A stretch of 64,000 nucleotides of DNA, from positions 91,681,046-91,745,045 of the forward strand of contig JBAIZL010000006.1 of NCBI GenBank assembly GCA_036971475.1. The letters run 5' to 3'. Shown one piece after another: positions 42,369-54,850 of this stretch. The first letter of the stretch is position 1; each line of letters begins with the position of its first letter. Origin of the DNA: Prosapia bicincta. Its lineage: Eukaryota; Arthropoda; Insecta; Hemiptera; Cercopidae. The notes below the pieces were generated by a model that was given only the letters and a program-made list of their open reading frames with translations, was not told the DNA's origin and did not search any database. The translations under genes and the position numbers were made by a program.

Positions 42369-43408
42369 TGAACTATATTAAGTATTATAGGAGCTATGGC
42401 AATTGTCATATATTTGCTCTAAAAAAAATGCATGAATTATAGTTCATGGATTTTGCGATTTCTACAAAAAATGGATTTCTCATTTAAAATGCATTAATAA
42501 CGTAGAATCGACCATAGATTCGCATTGTGCACTTAGAATTTACCTATAATAAGTATTATAGGAGCTATCGCAATTGTCATATATTTGCTCTAAAAAAAAT
42601 GCATGAATTATAGTTCATGGATTTTGCGATTTTTACAAAAAATGGATTTCTCATTTAAAATGCATTAATAACGTAGAATCGACCATAGATTCGCATTGTG
42701 CACTTAGAATTGAACTATAATAAGTATTATAGGAGCTATGGCAATTGTCATATATTTGCTCTAAAAAAAATGCATGAATTATAGTTCATGGATTTTGCGA
42801 TTTCTACAAAAAATGGATTTCTCATTTAAAATGCATTAATAACGTAGAATCGACCATAGATTCGCATTGTGCACTTAGAATTGAACTATAATAAGTGTTA
42901 TAGGAGCTATCGCAATTGTCATATATTTGCTCTACAAAAAATGCATGAATGAAAAGTTCATGGATTTTGCGATTTCTACAAAAAATGGATTTCTCATTTA
43001 AAATGCATTAATAACGTAGAATCGACCATAGATTCGCATTGTGCACTTAGAATTAAACTATAATAAGTATTATAGGAGCTATCGCAATTGTCATGTATTT
43101 GCTCTAAAAAAAATGCAAGAATTATAGTTCATGGATTTTGCGATTTCTACAAAAAATGGATTTCTCATTTAAAATGCATAAATAACGTAGCATCGACCAT
43201 AGATTCGCATTGTGCACTTAGAATTGAACTATAATAAGTATTATAGGAGCTATGGTAATTGTCATATATTTGCCCTAAAAAAAATGCATGAATTATAGTT
43301 CATGGATTTTGCGATTTCTACAAAAAATGGATTTCTCATTTAAAATGCATAAATAACGTAGCATCGACCATAGATTCGCATTGTGCACTTAGAATTGAAC
43401 TATAATAA

Positions 43409-44777
43409 GTAATATAGGAGCTATGGCAATTGTCATATATTTGCTCTAAAAAAAATGCATGAATTATAGTTCATGGATTTTGCGATTTCTACAAAAAATG
43501 GATTTCTCATTTAAAATGCATTAATAACGTAGAATCGACCATAGATTCGCATTGTGCACTTAGAATTGAACTATAATAAGTGTTATAGGAGCTATCGCAA
43601 TTGTCATATATTTGCTCTACAAAAAATGCATGAATTATAGTTCTAGGATTTTGCGATTTCTACAAAAAATGGATTTCTCATTTAAAATGCATAAATAACG
43701 TAGAATCGACCATAGATTCGCATTGTGCACTTAGAATTGAACTATAATAAGTATTATAGAAGCTATCGCAATTGTCATATATTTGCTCTAAAAAAAATGC
43801 ATGAATTATAGTTCATGGATTTTGCGATTTCTACAAAAAATGGATTTCTCATTTAAAATGCATTAATAACGTAGAATCGAAAATAGATTCGCATTGTGCA
43901 CTTAGAATTGAACTATAATAAGTATTATAGGAGCTATCGCAATTGTCATATATTTGCTCTAAAAAAAATGCATGAATTATAGTTCATGGATTTTGCGATT
44001 TCTACAAAAAATGGATTTCTCATTTGAAATGCATTAATAACGTAGAATCGACCATAGATTCGCATTGTGCACTTAGAATTGAACTATAATAAGTAATATA
44101 GGAGCTATGGCAATTGTCATATATTTGCTCTAAAAAAAATGCATGAATTATAGTTCATGGATTTTGCGATTTCTACAAAAAATGGATTTCTCATTTAAAA
44201 TGCATTAATAACGTAGAATCGACCATAGATTAGCATTGTGCACTTAGAATTGAACTATAATAAGTGTTATAGGAGCTATCGCAATTGTCATATATTTGCT
44301 CTACAAAAAATGCATGAATTATAGTTCTAGGATTTTGCGATTTCTACAAAAAATGGATTTCTCATTTAAAATGCATAAATAACGTAGAATCGACCATAGA
44401 TTCGCATTGTGCACTTAGAATTGAACTATAATAAGTATTATAGAAGCTATCGCAATTGTCATATATTTGCTCTAAAAAAAATGCATGAATTATAGTTCAT
44501 GGATTTTGCGATTTCTACAAAAAATGGATTTCTCATTTAAAATGCATTAATAACGTAGAATCGAAAATAGATTCGCATTGTGCACTTAGAATTGAACTAT
44601 AATAAGTATTATAGGAGCTATCGCAATTGTCATATATTTGCTCTAAAAAAAATGCATGAATTATAGTTCATGGATTTTGCGATTTCTACAAAAAATGGAT
44701 TTCTCATTTGAAATGCATTAATAACGTAGAATCGACCATAGATTCGCATTGTGCACTTAGAATTGAACTATAATAAG
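43409..44777. repeat. 684-bp tetramer duplication private to copy B
   Basis: The series AGTAATATAGG, AGTGTTATAGG, GTTCTAGGATT, TATAGAAGC, CGAAAATAG and TTTGAAATGC occurs twice, starting about 43409 and 44094. Copy A has it once, from about 38640. The second copy has a private ATTAGCATTG. This accounts exactly for the length difference between copies A and B. Confidence 0.93.
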
Positions 44778-45830
44778 TATTATAGGAGCTATCGCAATTG
44801 TCATATATTTGCTCTAAAAAAAATGCATGAATTATAGTTCATGGATTTTGCGATTTCTACAAAAAATGGATTTCTCATTTGAAATGCATTAATAACGTAG
44901 AATCGACCATAGATTCGCATTGTGCACTTAGAATTGAACTATAATAAGTATTATAGGAGCTATGGCAATTGTCATATATTTGCTCTAAAAAAAATGCATG
45001 AATTATAGTTCATGGATTTTGCGATTTCTACAAAAAATGGATTTCTCATTTAAAATGCATTTAAAAACGTAGAATCGACCATAGATTCGCATTGTGCACT
45101 TAGAATTGAACTATAATAAGTATTATAGGAGCTATGGCAATTGTCATATATTTGCTTTAAAAAAAAATGCATGAATTATAGTTCATGGATTTTGCGATTT
45201 CTACAAAAAATGGATTTCTCATTTAAAATGCATAATTAACGTAGAATCGACCATAGATTCGCATTGTGCACTTAGAATTGAACTATAATAAGTATTATAG
45301 GAGCTATCGTAATTGTCATATATTTGCTCTAAAAAAAAATGCATGAATTATAGTTCATGGATTTTGCGATTTCTACAAAAAATGGATTTCTCATTTAAAA
45401 TGCATTAATAACGTAGAATCGACCATAGATTCGCATTGTGCACTTAGAATTGAACTATAATAAGTGTTATAGAAGCTATCGCAATTGTCATATATTTGCT
45501 CTACAAAAAATGCATGAATTATAGTTCTGGGATTTTGCGATTTCTACAAAAAATGGATTTCTCATTTAAAATGCATAAATAACGTAGAATCGACCATAGA
45601 TTCGCATTGTGCACTTAGAATTGAACTATAATAAGTATTATAGGAGCTATCGCAATTGTCATATATTTGCTCTAAAAAAAATGCATGAATTATAGTTCAT
45701 GGATTTTGCGATTTCTACAAAAAATGGATATCTCATTTAAAATGCATTAATAACGTAGAATCGACCATAGATTCGCATTGTGCACTTAGAATTAAACTAT
45801 AATAAGTATTATAGGAGCTATCGCAATTGT

Positions 45831-45852
45831 CATATATTATATAGTTCATGGA
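45831..45852. other. 22-bp deletion at the end of copy B
   Basis: The join is identical to the one at 40377, but the sequence beyond it differs: here GATTTTGCGATTTC and later a GCATCG monomer with TGTACAC, against GATTTTGCAATTTC at the A/B junction. One deletion event was therefore copied along with the block, and the exchange point is close to it. Confidence 0.95.
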
Positions 45853-48450
45853 TTTTGCGATTTCTACAAAAAATGGATTTCTCATTTAAAATGCATAAAT
45901 AACGTAGCATCGACCATAGATTCGCATTGTACACTTAGAATTGAACTATAATAAGTATTATAGGAGCTATGGCAATTGTCATATATTTGCTCTAAAAACA
46001 ATGCATGAATTATAGTTCATGGATTTTGCGATTTCTACAAAAAATGGATTTCACATTTAAAATGCATAAATAACGTAGAATCGACCATAGATTCGCATTG
46101 TGCACTTAGAATTGAACTATAATAAGTATTATAGGAGCTATGGCAATTGTCATATATTTGCTCTACAAAAAATGCATGAATTATAGTTCATGGATTTTGC
46201 GATTTCTACAAAAAATGGATTTCTCATTTAAAATGCATTAATAACGTAGAATCGACCATAGATTCGCATTGTGCACTTAGAATTGAACTATAATAAGTAT
46301 TATAGGAGCTATCGCAATTGTCATATATTTGCTCTAAAAAAAATGCATGAATTATAGTTCATGGATTTTGCGATTTTTACAAAAAATGGATTTCTCATTT
46401 GAAATGCATTAATAACGTAGAATCGACCATAGATTCGCATTGTGCACTTAGAATTGAACTATAATGAGTATTATAGGAGCTATGGCAATTGTCATATATT
46501 TGCTCTAAAAAAAATGCATGAATTATAGTTCATGGATTTTGCGATTTCTACAAAAAATGGATTTCTCATTTAAAATGCATTAATAACGTAGAATCGACCA
46601 TAGATTCGGATTGTGCACTTAGAATTGAACTATAATAAGTATTATAGGAGCTATGGCAATTGTCATATATTTGCTCTAAAAAAAAAATGCATGAATTATA
46701 GTTCATGGATTTTGCGATTTCTACAAAAAATGGATTTCTCATTTAAAATGCATTAATAACGTAGAATCGACCATAGATTCGCATTGTGCACTTAGAATTG
46801 AACTATAATAAGTATTATAGGAGCTATGGCAATTGTCATATATTTGCTCTAAAAAAAATGCATGAATTATAGTTCATGGATTTTGCGATTTCTACAAAAA
46901 ATGGATTTCTCATTTAAAATGCATTAATAACGTAGAATCGACCATAGATTCGCATTGTGCACTTAGAATTAAACTATAATAAGTATTATAGGAGCTATCG
47001 CAATTGTCATATATTTGCTCTAAAAAAAATGCATGAATTATAGTTCATGGATTTTGCGATTTTTACAAAAAATGGATTTCTCATTTAAAATGCATAAATA
47101 ACGTAGAATCGACCATAGATTCGGATTGTGCACTTAGAATTGAACTATAATAAGTATTATAGGAGCTATGGCAATTGTCATATATTTGCTCTAAAAAAAA
47201 ATGCATGAATTATAGTTCATGGATTTTGCGATTTCTACAAAAAATGGATTTCTCATTTAAAATGCATTAATAACGTAGAATCGACCATAGATTCGCATTT
47301 TCACTTAGAATTGAACTATAATGAGTATTATAGGAGCTATGGCAATTGTCATATATTTGCTCTAAAAAAAATGCATGAATTATAGTTCATGGATTTTGCG
47401 ATTTCTACAAAAAATGGATTTCTCATTTAAAATGCATTAATAACGTAGAATCGACCATAGATTCGGATTGTGCACTTAGAATTGAACTATAATAAGTATT
47501 ATAGGAGCTATGGCAATTGTCATATATTTGCTCTAAAAAAAAATGCATGAATTATAGTTCATGGATTTTGCGATTTCTACAAAAAATGGATTTCTCATTT
47601 AAAATGCATTAATAACGTAGAATCGACCATAGATTCGCATTGTGCACTTAGAATTGAACTATAATAAGTATTATAGGAGCTATGGCAATTGTCATATATT
47701 AGCTCTAAAAACAATGCATGAATTATAGTTCATGAATTTTGCGATTTCTACAAAAAATGGATTTCTCATTTAAAATGCATTAATAACGTAGAATCGACCA
47801 TAGATTCGCATTGTGCACTTAGAATTAAACTATAATAAGTATTACAGGAGCTATGGCAATTGTCATATATTTGCTCTAAAAAAAATGCATGAATTATAGT
47901 TCATGGATTTTGCGATTTTTACAAAAAATGGATTTCTCATTTAAAATGCATTAATAACGTAGAATCGACCATAGATTCGGATTGTGCACTTAGAATTGAA
48001 CTATAATAAGTATTATAGGAGCTATGGCAATTGTCATATATTTGCTCTAAAAAAAAATGCATGAATTATAGTTCATGGATTTTGCGATTTCTACAAAAAA
48101 TGGATTTCTCATTTAAAATGCATTAATAACGTAGAATCGACCATAGATTCGCATTGTGCACTTAGAATTGAACTATAATAAGTATTATAGGAGCTATCGC
48201 AATTGTGATATATTTGCTCTAAAAACAATGCATGAATTATAGTTCATGGATTTTGCGATTTCTACAAGAAATGGATTTCTCATTTGAAATGCATAAATAA
48301 CGTAGAATCGACCATAGATTCGCATTGTGCACTTAGAATTGAACTATAATAAGTGTTATAGGAGCTATGGCAATTGTCATATATTTGCTCTACAAAAAAT
48401 GCATGAATTATAGTTCATGGATTTTGCGATTTCTACAAAAAATGGATTTC
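45853..48450. repeat. Short-period block marked by TTCGGATTG
   Basis: Monomers with ATTCGGATTGTGC occur at 46606, 47121, 47463 and 47977, spaced 515, 342 and 514 bases (three, two and three monomers plus extra A bases). Each is followed by a monomer with A9 or longer instead of A8. One monomer near 47298 has lost a base in GCATTTTCAC. Confidence 0.8.
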
Positions 48451-51400
48451 TCATTTAAAAAGCATAAATAACGTAGAATCGACCATAGATTCGCATTGTG
48501 CACTTAGAATTGAACTATAATAAGTAATACGGAGCTATGGCAATTGTCATATATTTGCTCTAAAAAAAATGCATGAATTATAGTTCATGGATTTTGCGAT
48601 TTCTACAAAAAATGGATTTCTCATTTAAAATGCATTAATAACGTAGAATCGACCATAGATTCGCATTGTGCACTTAGAATTGAACTATAATAAGTATTAT
48701 AGGAGCTATGGCAATTGTCATATATTTGCTCTAAAAAAAATGCATGAATTATAGTTCGTGGATTTTGCGATTTCTCCAAAAAATGGATTTCTCATTTAAA
48801 ATGCATTAATAACGTAGAATCGACGATAGATTCGCATTGTGCACTTAGAATTGAACTATAATAAGTATTATAGGAGCTATCGCAATTGTCATATATTTGC
48901 TCTAAAAAAAATGCATGAATTATAGTTCATGGATTTTGCGATCTCTACAAAAAATGGATTTCTCATTTGAAATGCATTAATAACGTAGAATCGACCATAG
49001 ATTCGCATTGTGCACTTAGAGTTGAACTATAATAAGTATTATAGGAGCTATGGCAATTGTCATATATTTGCTCTAAAAAAAATGCATGAATTATAGTTCA
49101 TGGATTTTGCGATTTCTACAAAAAAAGGATTTCTCATTTAAAATGCATTAATAACGTAGAATAGACCATAGATTCACATTGTGCACTTAGAATTGAACTA
49201 TAATAAGTATTATAGGAGCTATGGCAATTGTCATATATTTGCTCTAAAAAAAATGCATGAATTATAGTTCATGGATTTTGCGATTTCTACAAAAAATGGA
49301 TTTCTCATTTAAAAAGCATAAATAACGTAGAATCGACCACAGATTCGCATTGTGCACTTAGAATTGAACTATAATAAGTATTACGGAGCTATGGCAATTG
49401 TCATATATTTGCTCTAAAAAAAATGCATGAATTATAGTTCATGGATTTTGCGATTTCTACAAAAAATGGATTTCTCATTTAAAATGCATTAATAACGTAG
49501 AATCGACCATAGATTCGCATTGTGCACTTAGAATTGATCTATAATAAGTATTATAGGAGCTATCGCAAATGTCATATATTTGCTCTAAAAAAAATGCATG
49601 AATTATAGTTCATGGATTATGTGATTTCTACAAAAAATGGATTTCTCATTTAAAATGCATTAATAACGTAGAATCGGCCATAGATTCGCATTGTGCACTT
49701 AGAATTGATCTATTATAAGTATTATAGGAGCTATGGCAATTGTCATATATTTGCTCTAAAAGAATGCATGAATTATAGTTCATGGATTTTGCGATTTCTT
49801 CAAAAAATGGATTTCTCATTTAAAATGCATTAATAACGTAGAATCGACCATAGATTCGCATTGTGCACTTAGAATTGAACTATAATAAGTATTATAGGAG
49901 CTATGGCAATTGTCATATATTTGCTCTAAAAAAAATGCATGAATTATAGTTCATGGATTTTGCGATTTCTACAAAAAATGGATTTCTCATTTAAAATGCA
50001 TTAATAACGTAGAATCGACCATAGATTCGCATTGTGCACTTAGAATTGACTATAATAAGTATTATAGGAGCTATGGCAATTGTCATATATTTGCTCTAAA
50101 AAAAATGCATGAATTTTAGTTCATGGATTTTGCGATTTCTACAAAAAATGAATTTCTCATTTAAAATGCATTAATAACGTAGAATCGACCATAGATTCGC
50201 ATTGTGCACTTAGAATTGAACTATAATAAGTATTATAGGAGCATTGGCAATTGTCATATATTTGCTCTAAAAAAAATGCATGAAATATATTTCATGGATT
50301 TTGCGATTTCTACAAAAAATGGATTTCTCATTTAAAATGCATTAATAACGGAGAATCGACCATAGATTCGCATTGTGCACTTAGAATTGAACTATAATAA
50401 GTATTATAGGAGCTATGGCAATTGTCATATATTTGCTCTAAAAAAAATGCATGAATTATAGTTCATGGATTTTGCGATTTCTACAAAAAATGGATTTCTC
50501 ATTTAAAATGCATTAATAACGTAGAATCGACCATAGATTCGCATTGTGCACTTAGAATTTATCTATAATAAGTATTATAGGAGCTATCGCAAATATCATA
50601 TATTTGCTCTTAAAAAAATGCATGAATTATAGTTCATGGATTTTGCGATTTCTACAAAAAATGGATTTCTCATTTAAAATGCATTAATAACGTAGAATCG
50701 ACCATAGATTCGCATTGTGCACTTAGAATTGAACTATAATAAGTATATTAGGAGCTATGGCAATTGTCATATATTTGCTCTAAAAAAAATGCATGAATTA
50801 TAGTTCATGGATTTTGCGATTTCTACAAAAAATGGATTTCTCATTTAAAATGCATTAATAACGTAGAATCGACCATAGATTCGCATTGTGCACTTAGAAT
50901 TGAACTATAATAAGTATTATAGGAGCTATGGCAATTGTCATGTATTTGCTCTAAAAAAAATGCATGAATTATAGTTCATGGATTTTGCGATTTCTACAAA
51001 AAATGGATTTCTCATTTAAAATGCATTAATAACGTAGAATCGACCATAGATTCGCATTGTGCACTTAGAATTGATCTATAATAAGTATTATAGGAGCTAT
51101 GGCAATTGTCATATATTTGCTCTAAAAAAAATGCATGAATTATAGTTCATGGATTTTGCGATTTCTACAAAAAATGGATTTCTCATTTAAAAAGCATAAA
51201 TAACGTAGAATCAACCATAGATTCACATTGTGCACTTAGAATTGAACTATAATAAGTATTATAGGAGCTATGGCAATTGTTATATATTTGCTCTAAAAAA
51301 AATGCATGAATTAGAGTTCATGGATTTTGCGATTTCTACAAAAAATGGATTTCTCATTTAAAATGCATAAATAACGTAGCATCGACCATAGATTCGCATT

Positions 51401-52592
51401 GTGCACTTAGAATTGAACTATAATAAGTATTATAGGAGCTATGGCAATTGTCATGTATTTGCTCTAAAAAAAATGCATGAATTATAGTTCATGGATTTTG
51501 CGATTTCTACAAAAAATGGATTTCTAATTTAAAAAGCATAAATAACGTAGAATCGACCATAGATTCACTATGTGCACTTAGAATTGATCTATAATACGTA
51601 TTATAGGAGCTATGGCAATTGTCATATATTTGCTCTAAAAAAAATGCATGAATTATAGTTCATGGATTTTGCGATTTCTCCAAAAAATGGATTTCTCATT
51701 TAAAATGCATTAATAACGTAGAATCGACCATAGATTCGCATTGTGCACTTAGAATTGATCTATAACAAGTATTATAGGAGCTATGGCAATTGTCATATAT
51801 TTGCTCTAAAAAAAATGCATGAATTATAGTTCATGGATTTTGCGATTTCTACAAAAAATGGATTTCTCATTTAAAATTCATTAATAACGTAGAATCAACC
51901 ATAGATTCGCATTGTGCACTTAGAATTGAACTATAATAAGTATTATAGGAGCTATGTCAATTGTCATATATTTGCTCTAAAAAAAATGCATGAATTATAG
52001 TTCATGGATTTTGCGATTTCTACAAAAAATGGATTTCTCATTTAAAATGCATTAATAACGTAGAATCGACCATAGATTCGCATTGTGCACTTAGAATTGA
52101 ACTATAATAAGTATTATAGGAGCTATCGCAATTGTCATATATTTGCTCTAAAAAAAATGCATGAATTATAGTTCATGGATTTTGCGATTTTTACAAAAAA
52201 TGGATTTCTCATTTAAAATGCATAAATAACGTAGCATCGACCATAGATTCGCATTGTGCACTTAGAATTGAACTATAATAAGTATTATAGGAGCTATGGC
52301 AATTGTCATATATTTGCTCTAAAAACAATGCATGAATTATAGTTCATGGATTTTGCGATTTCTACAAAAAATGGATTTCTCATTTAAAATGCATAAATAA
52401 CGTAGAATCGACCATAGATTCGCATTGTGCACTTAGAATTGAACTATAATAAGTATTATAGGAGCTATGGCAATTGTAATGTATTTGCTCTAAAAAAAAT
52501 GCATGAATTATAGTTCATGGATTTTGCGATTTCTACAAAAAATGGATTTCTAATTTAAAAAGCATAAATAACGTAGAATCGACCATAGATTC
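48450..52592. repeat. Mixed-monomer block
   Basis: About 24 monomers without a clear longer period. It shares rare variants with the first 16 kb: AAAAAGCATAAATA, a shortened AGTATTACGG core near 49380, TATCGCAAATGTC near 49561 and AATCGGCCATAG near 49675. Single-base losses occur near 49760 and 50048. A first GATTCACTATGTGC monomer, forerunner of the 57-64 kb marker, appears near 51565. No gene is seen. Confidence 0.8.
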
Positions 52593-52670
52593 GCTATGTG
52601 CATTTAGAATTGATCTATAATACGTATTATAGGAGCTATGGCAATTGTCATATATTTGCTCTAAAAAAAA

Positions 52671-54850
52671 TGCATGAATGAAAAGTTCATGGATTTTGCG
52701 ATTTCTACAAAAAATGGATTTCTCATTTAAAATGCATTAATAACGTAGAATCGACCATAGATTCGCATTGTGCACTTAGAATTAAACTATAATAAGTATT
52801 ATAGGAGCTATCGCAATTGTCATGTATTTGCTCTAAAAAAAATGCAAGAATTATAGTTCATGGATTTTGCGATTTCTACAAAAAATGGATTTCTCATTTA
52901 AAATGCATAAATAACGTAGCATCGACCATAGATTCGCATTGTGCACTTAGAATTGAACTATAATAAGTATTATAGGAGCTATGGTAATTGTCATATATTT
53001 GCTCTAAAAAAAATGCATGAATTATAGTTCATGGATTTTGCGATTTCTACAAAAAATGGATTTCTCATTTAAAATGCATAAATAACGTAGCATCGACCAT
53101 AGATTCGCATTGTGCACTTAGAATTGAACTATAATAAGTAATATAGGAGCTATGGCAATTGTCATATATTTGCTCTAAAAAAAATGCATGAATTATAGTT
53201 CATGGATTTTGCGATTTCTACAAAAAATGGATTTCTCATTTAAAATGCATTAATAACGTAGAATCGACCATAGATTCGCATTGTGCACTTAGAATTGAAC
53301 TATAATAAGTGTTATAGGAGCTATCGCAATTGTCATATATTTGCTCTACAAAAAATGCATGAATGAAAAGTTCATGGATTTTGCGATTTCTACAAAAAAT
53401 GGATTTCTCATTTAAAATGCATTAATAACGTAGAATCGACCATAGATTCGCATTGTGCACTTAGAATTAAACTATAATAAGTATTATAGGAGCTATCGCA
53501 ATTGTCATGTATTTGCTCTAAAAAAAATGCAAGAATTATAGTTCATGGATTTTGCGATTTCTACAAAAAATGGATTTCTCATTTAAAATGCATAAATAAC
53601 GTAGCATCGACCATAGATTCGCATTGTGCACTTAGAATTGAACTATAATAAGTATTATAGGAGCTATGGTAATTGTCATATATTTGCTCTAAAAAAAATG
53701 CATGAATTATAGTTCATGGATTTTGCGATTTCTACAAAAAATGGATTTCTCATTTAAAATGCATAAATAACGTAGCATCGACCATAGATTCGCATTGTGC
53801 ACTTAGAATTGAACTATAATAAGTAATATAGGAGCTATGGCAATTGTCATATATTTGCTCTAAAAAAAATGCATGAATTATAGTTCATGGATTTTGCGAT
53901 TTCTACAAAAAATGGATTTCTCATTTAAAATGCATTAATAACGTAGAATCGACCATAGATTCGCATTGTGCACTTAGAATTGAACTATAATAAGTGTTAT
54001 AGGAGCTATCGCAATTGTCATATATTTGCTCTACAAAAAATGCATGAATTATAGTTCTGGGATTTTGCGATTTCTACAAAAAATGAATTTCTCATTTAAA
54101 ATGCATAAATAACGTAGAATCGACCATAGATTCGCATTGTGCACTTAGAATTGAACTATAATAAGTATTATAGAAGCTATCGCAATTGTCATATATTTGC
54201 TCTAAAAAAAATGCATGAATTATAGTTCATGGATTTTGCGATTTCTACAAAAAATGGATTTCTCATTTGAAATGCATTAATAACGTAGAATCGACCATAG
54301 ATTCGCATTGTGCACTTAGAATTGAACTATAATAAGTATTATAGGAGCTATGGCAATTGTCATATATTTGCTCTAAAAAAAATGCATGAATTATAGTTCA
54401 TGGATTTTGCGATTTCTACAAAAAATGGATTTCTCATTTAAAATGCATTTAAAAACGTAGAATCGACCATAGATTCGCATTGTGCACTTAGAATTGAACT
54501 ATAATAAGTATTATAGGAGCTATGGCAATTGTCATATATTTGCTTTAAAAAAAAATGCATGAATTATAGTTCATGGATTTTGCGATTTCTACAAAAAATG
54601 GATTTCTCATTTAAAATGCATAATTAACGTAGAATCGACCATAGATTCGCATTGTGCACTTAGAATTGAACTATAATAAGTATTATAGGAGCTATCGTAA
54701 TTGTCATATATTTGCTCTAAAAAAAAATGCATGAATTATAGTTCATGGATTTTGCGATTTCTACAAAAAATGGATTTCTCATTTAAAATGCATTAATAAC
54801 GTAGAATCGACCATAGATTCGCATTGTGCACTTAGAATTGAACTATAATA
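52671..54850. repeat. Third, partial copy of the large block (copy C)
   Basis: GAATGAAAAGTTC lies at 52680 and again at 53365, a 685-bp tetramer duplication that copies A and B lack. Each is followed by AATTAAACTAT, GCAAGAATT, two GCATCG monomers, AGTAATATAGG and AGTGTTATAGG. Then come GTTCTGGGATT, TATAGAAGC, one TTTGAAATGC, ATTTAAAAACG, GCTTTAAAAAA, CATAATTAACG and ATCGTAATTG. Compared with copy A, the CGAAAATAG monomer and one TTTGAAATGC monomer are missing. The GAATGAAAAG monomer is 172 bp. Similarity to copy A fades at about 54.85 kb. Confidence 0.9.

Larger units (their letters stand above)
40384..45838. repeat. Large tandem block, copy B (about 5.45 kb)
   Basis: This block repeats copy A from its first marker to its terminal 22-bp-deleted monomer. 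The deleted monomers lie 5,454 bases apart (40377 and 45831), 684 more than the 4,770 offset of the earlier markers. The surplus is exactly four monomers, explained by a local duplication at 43.4-44.8 kb. Few substitutions separate the copies, for example ATAGAATCGC here against ATAGATTCGC in copy A. Confidence 0.93.

Noticed and set aside
40384..45838. Assembly error as the explanation for copies A and B
   Set aside because: Not excluded, but copy B has a private four-monomer duplication, copy A a private conversion-like patch, and a partial third copy exists at 52.7 kb. These differences favour true duplication.
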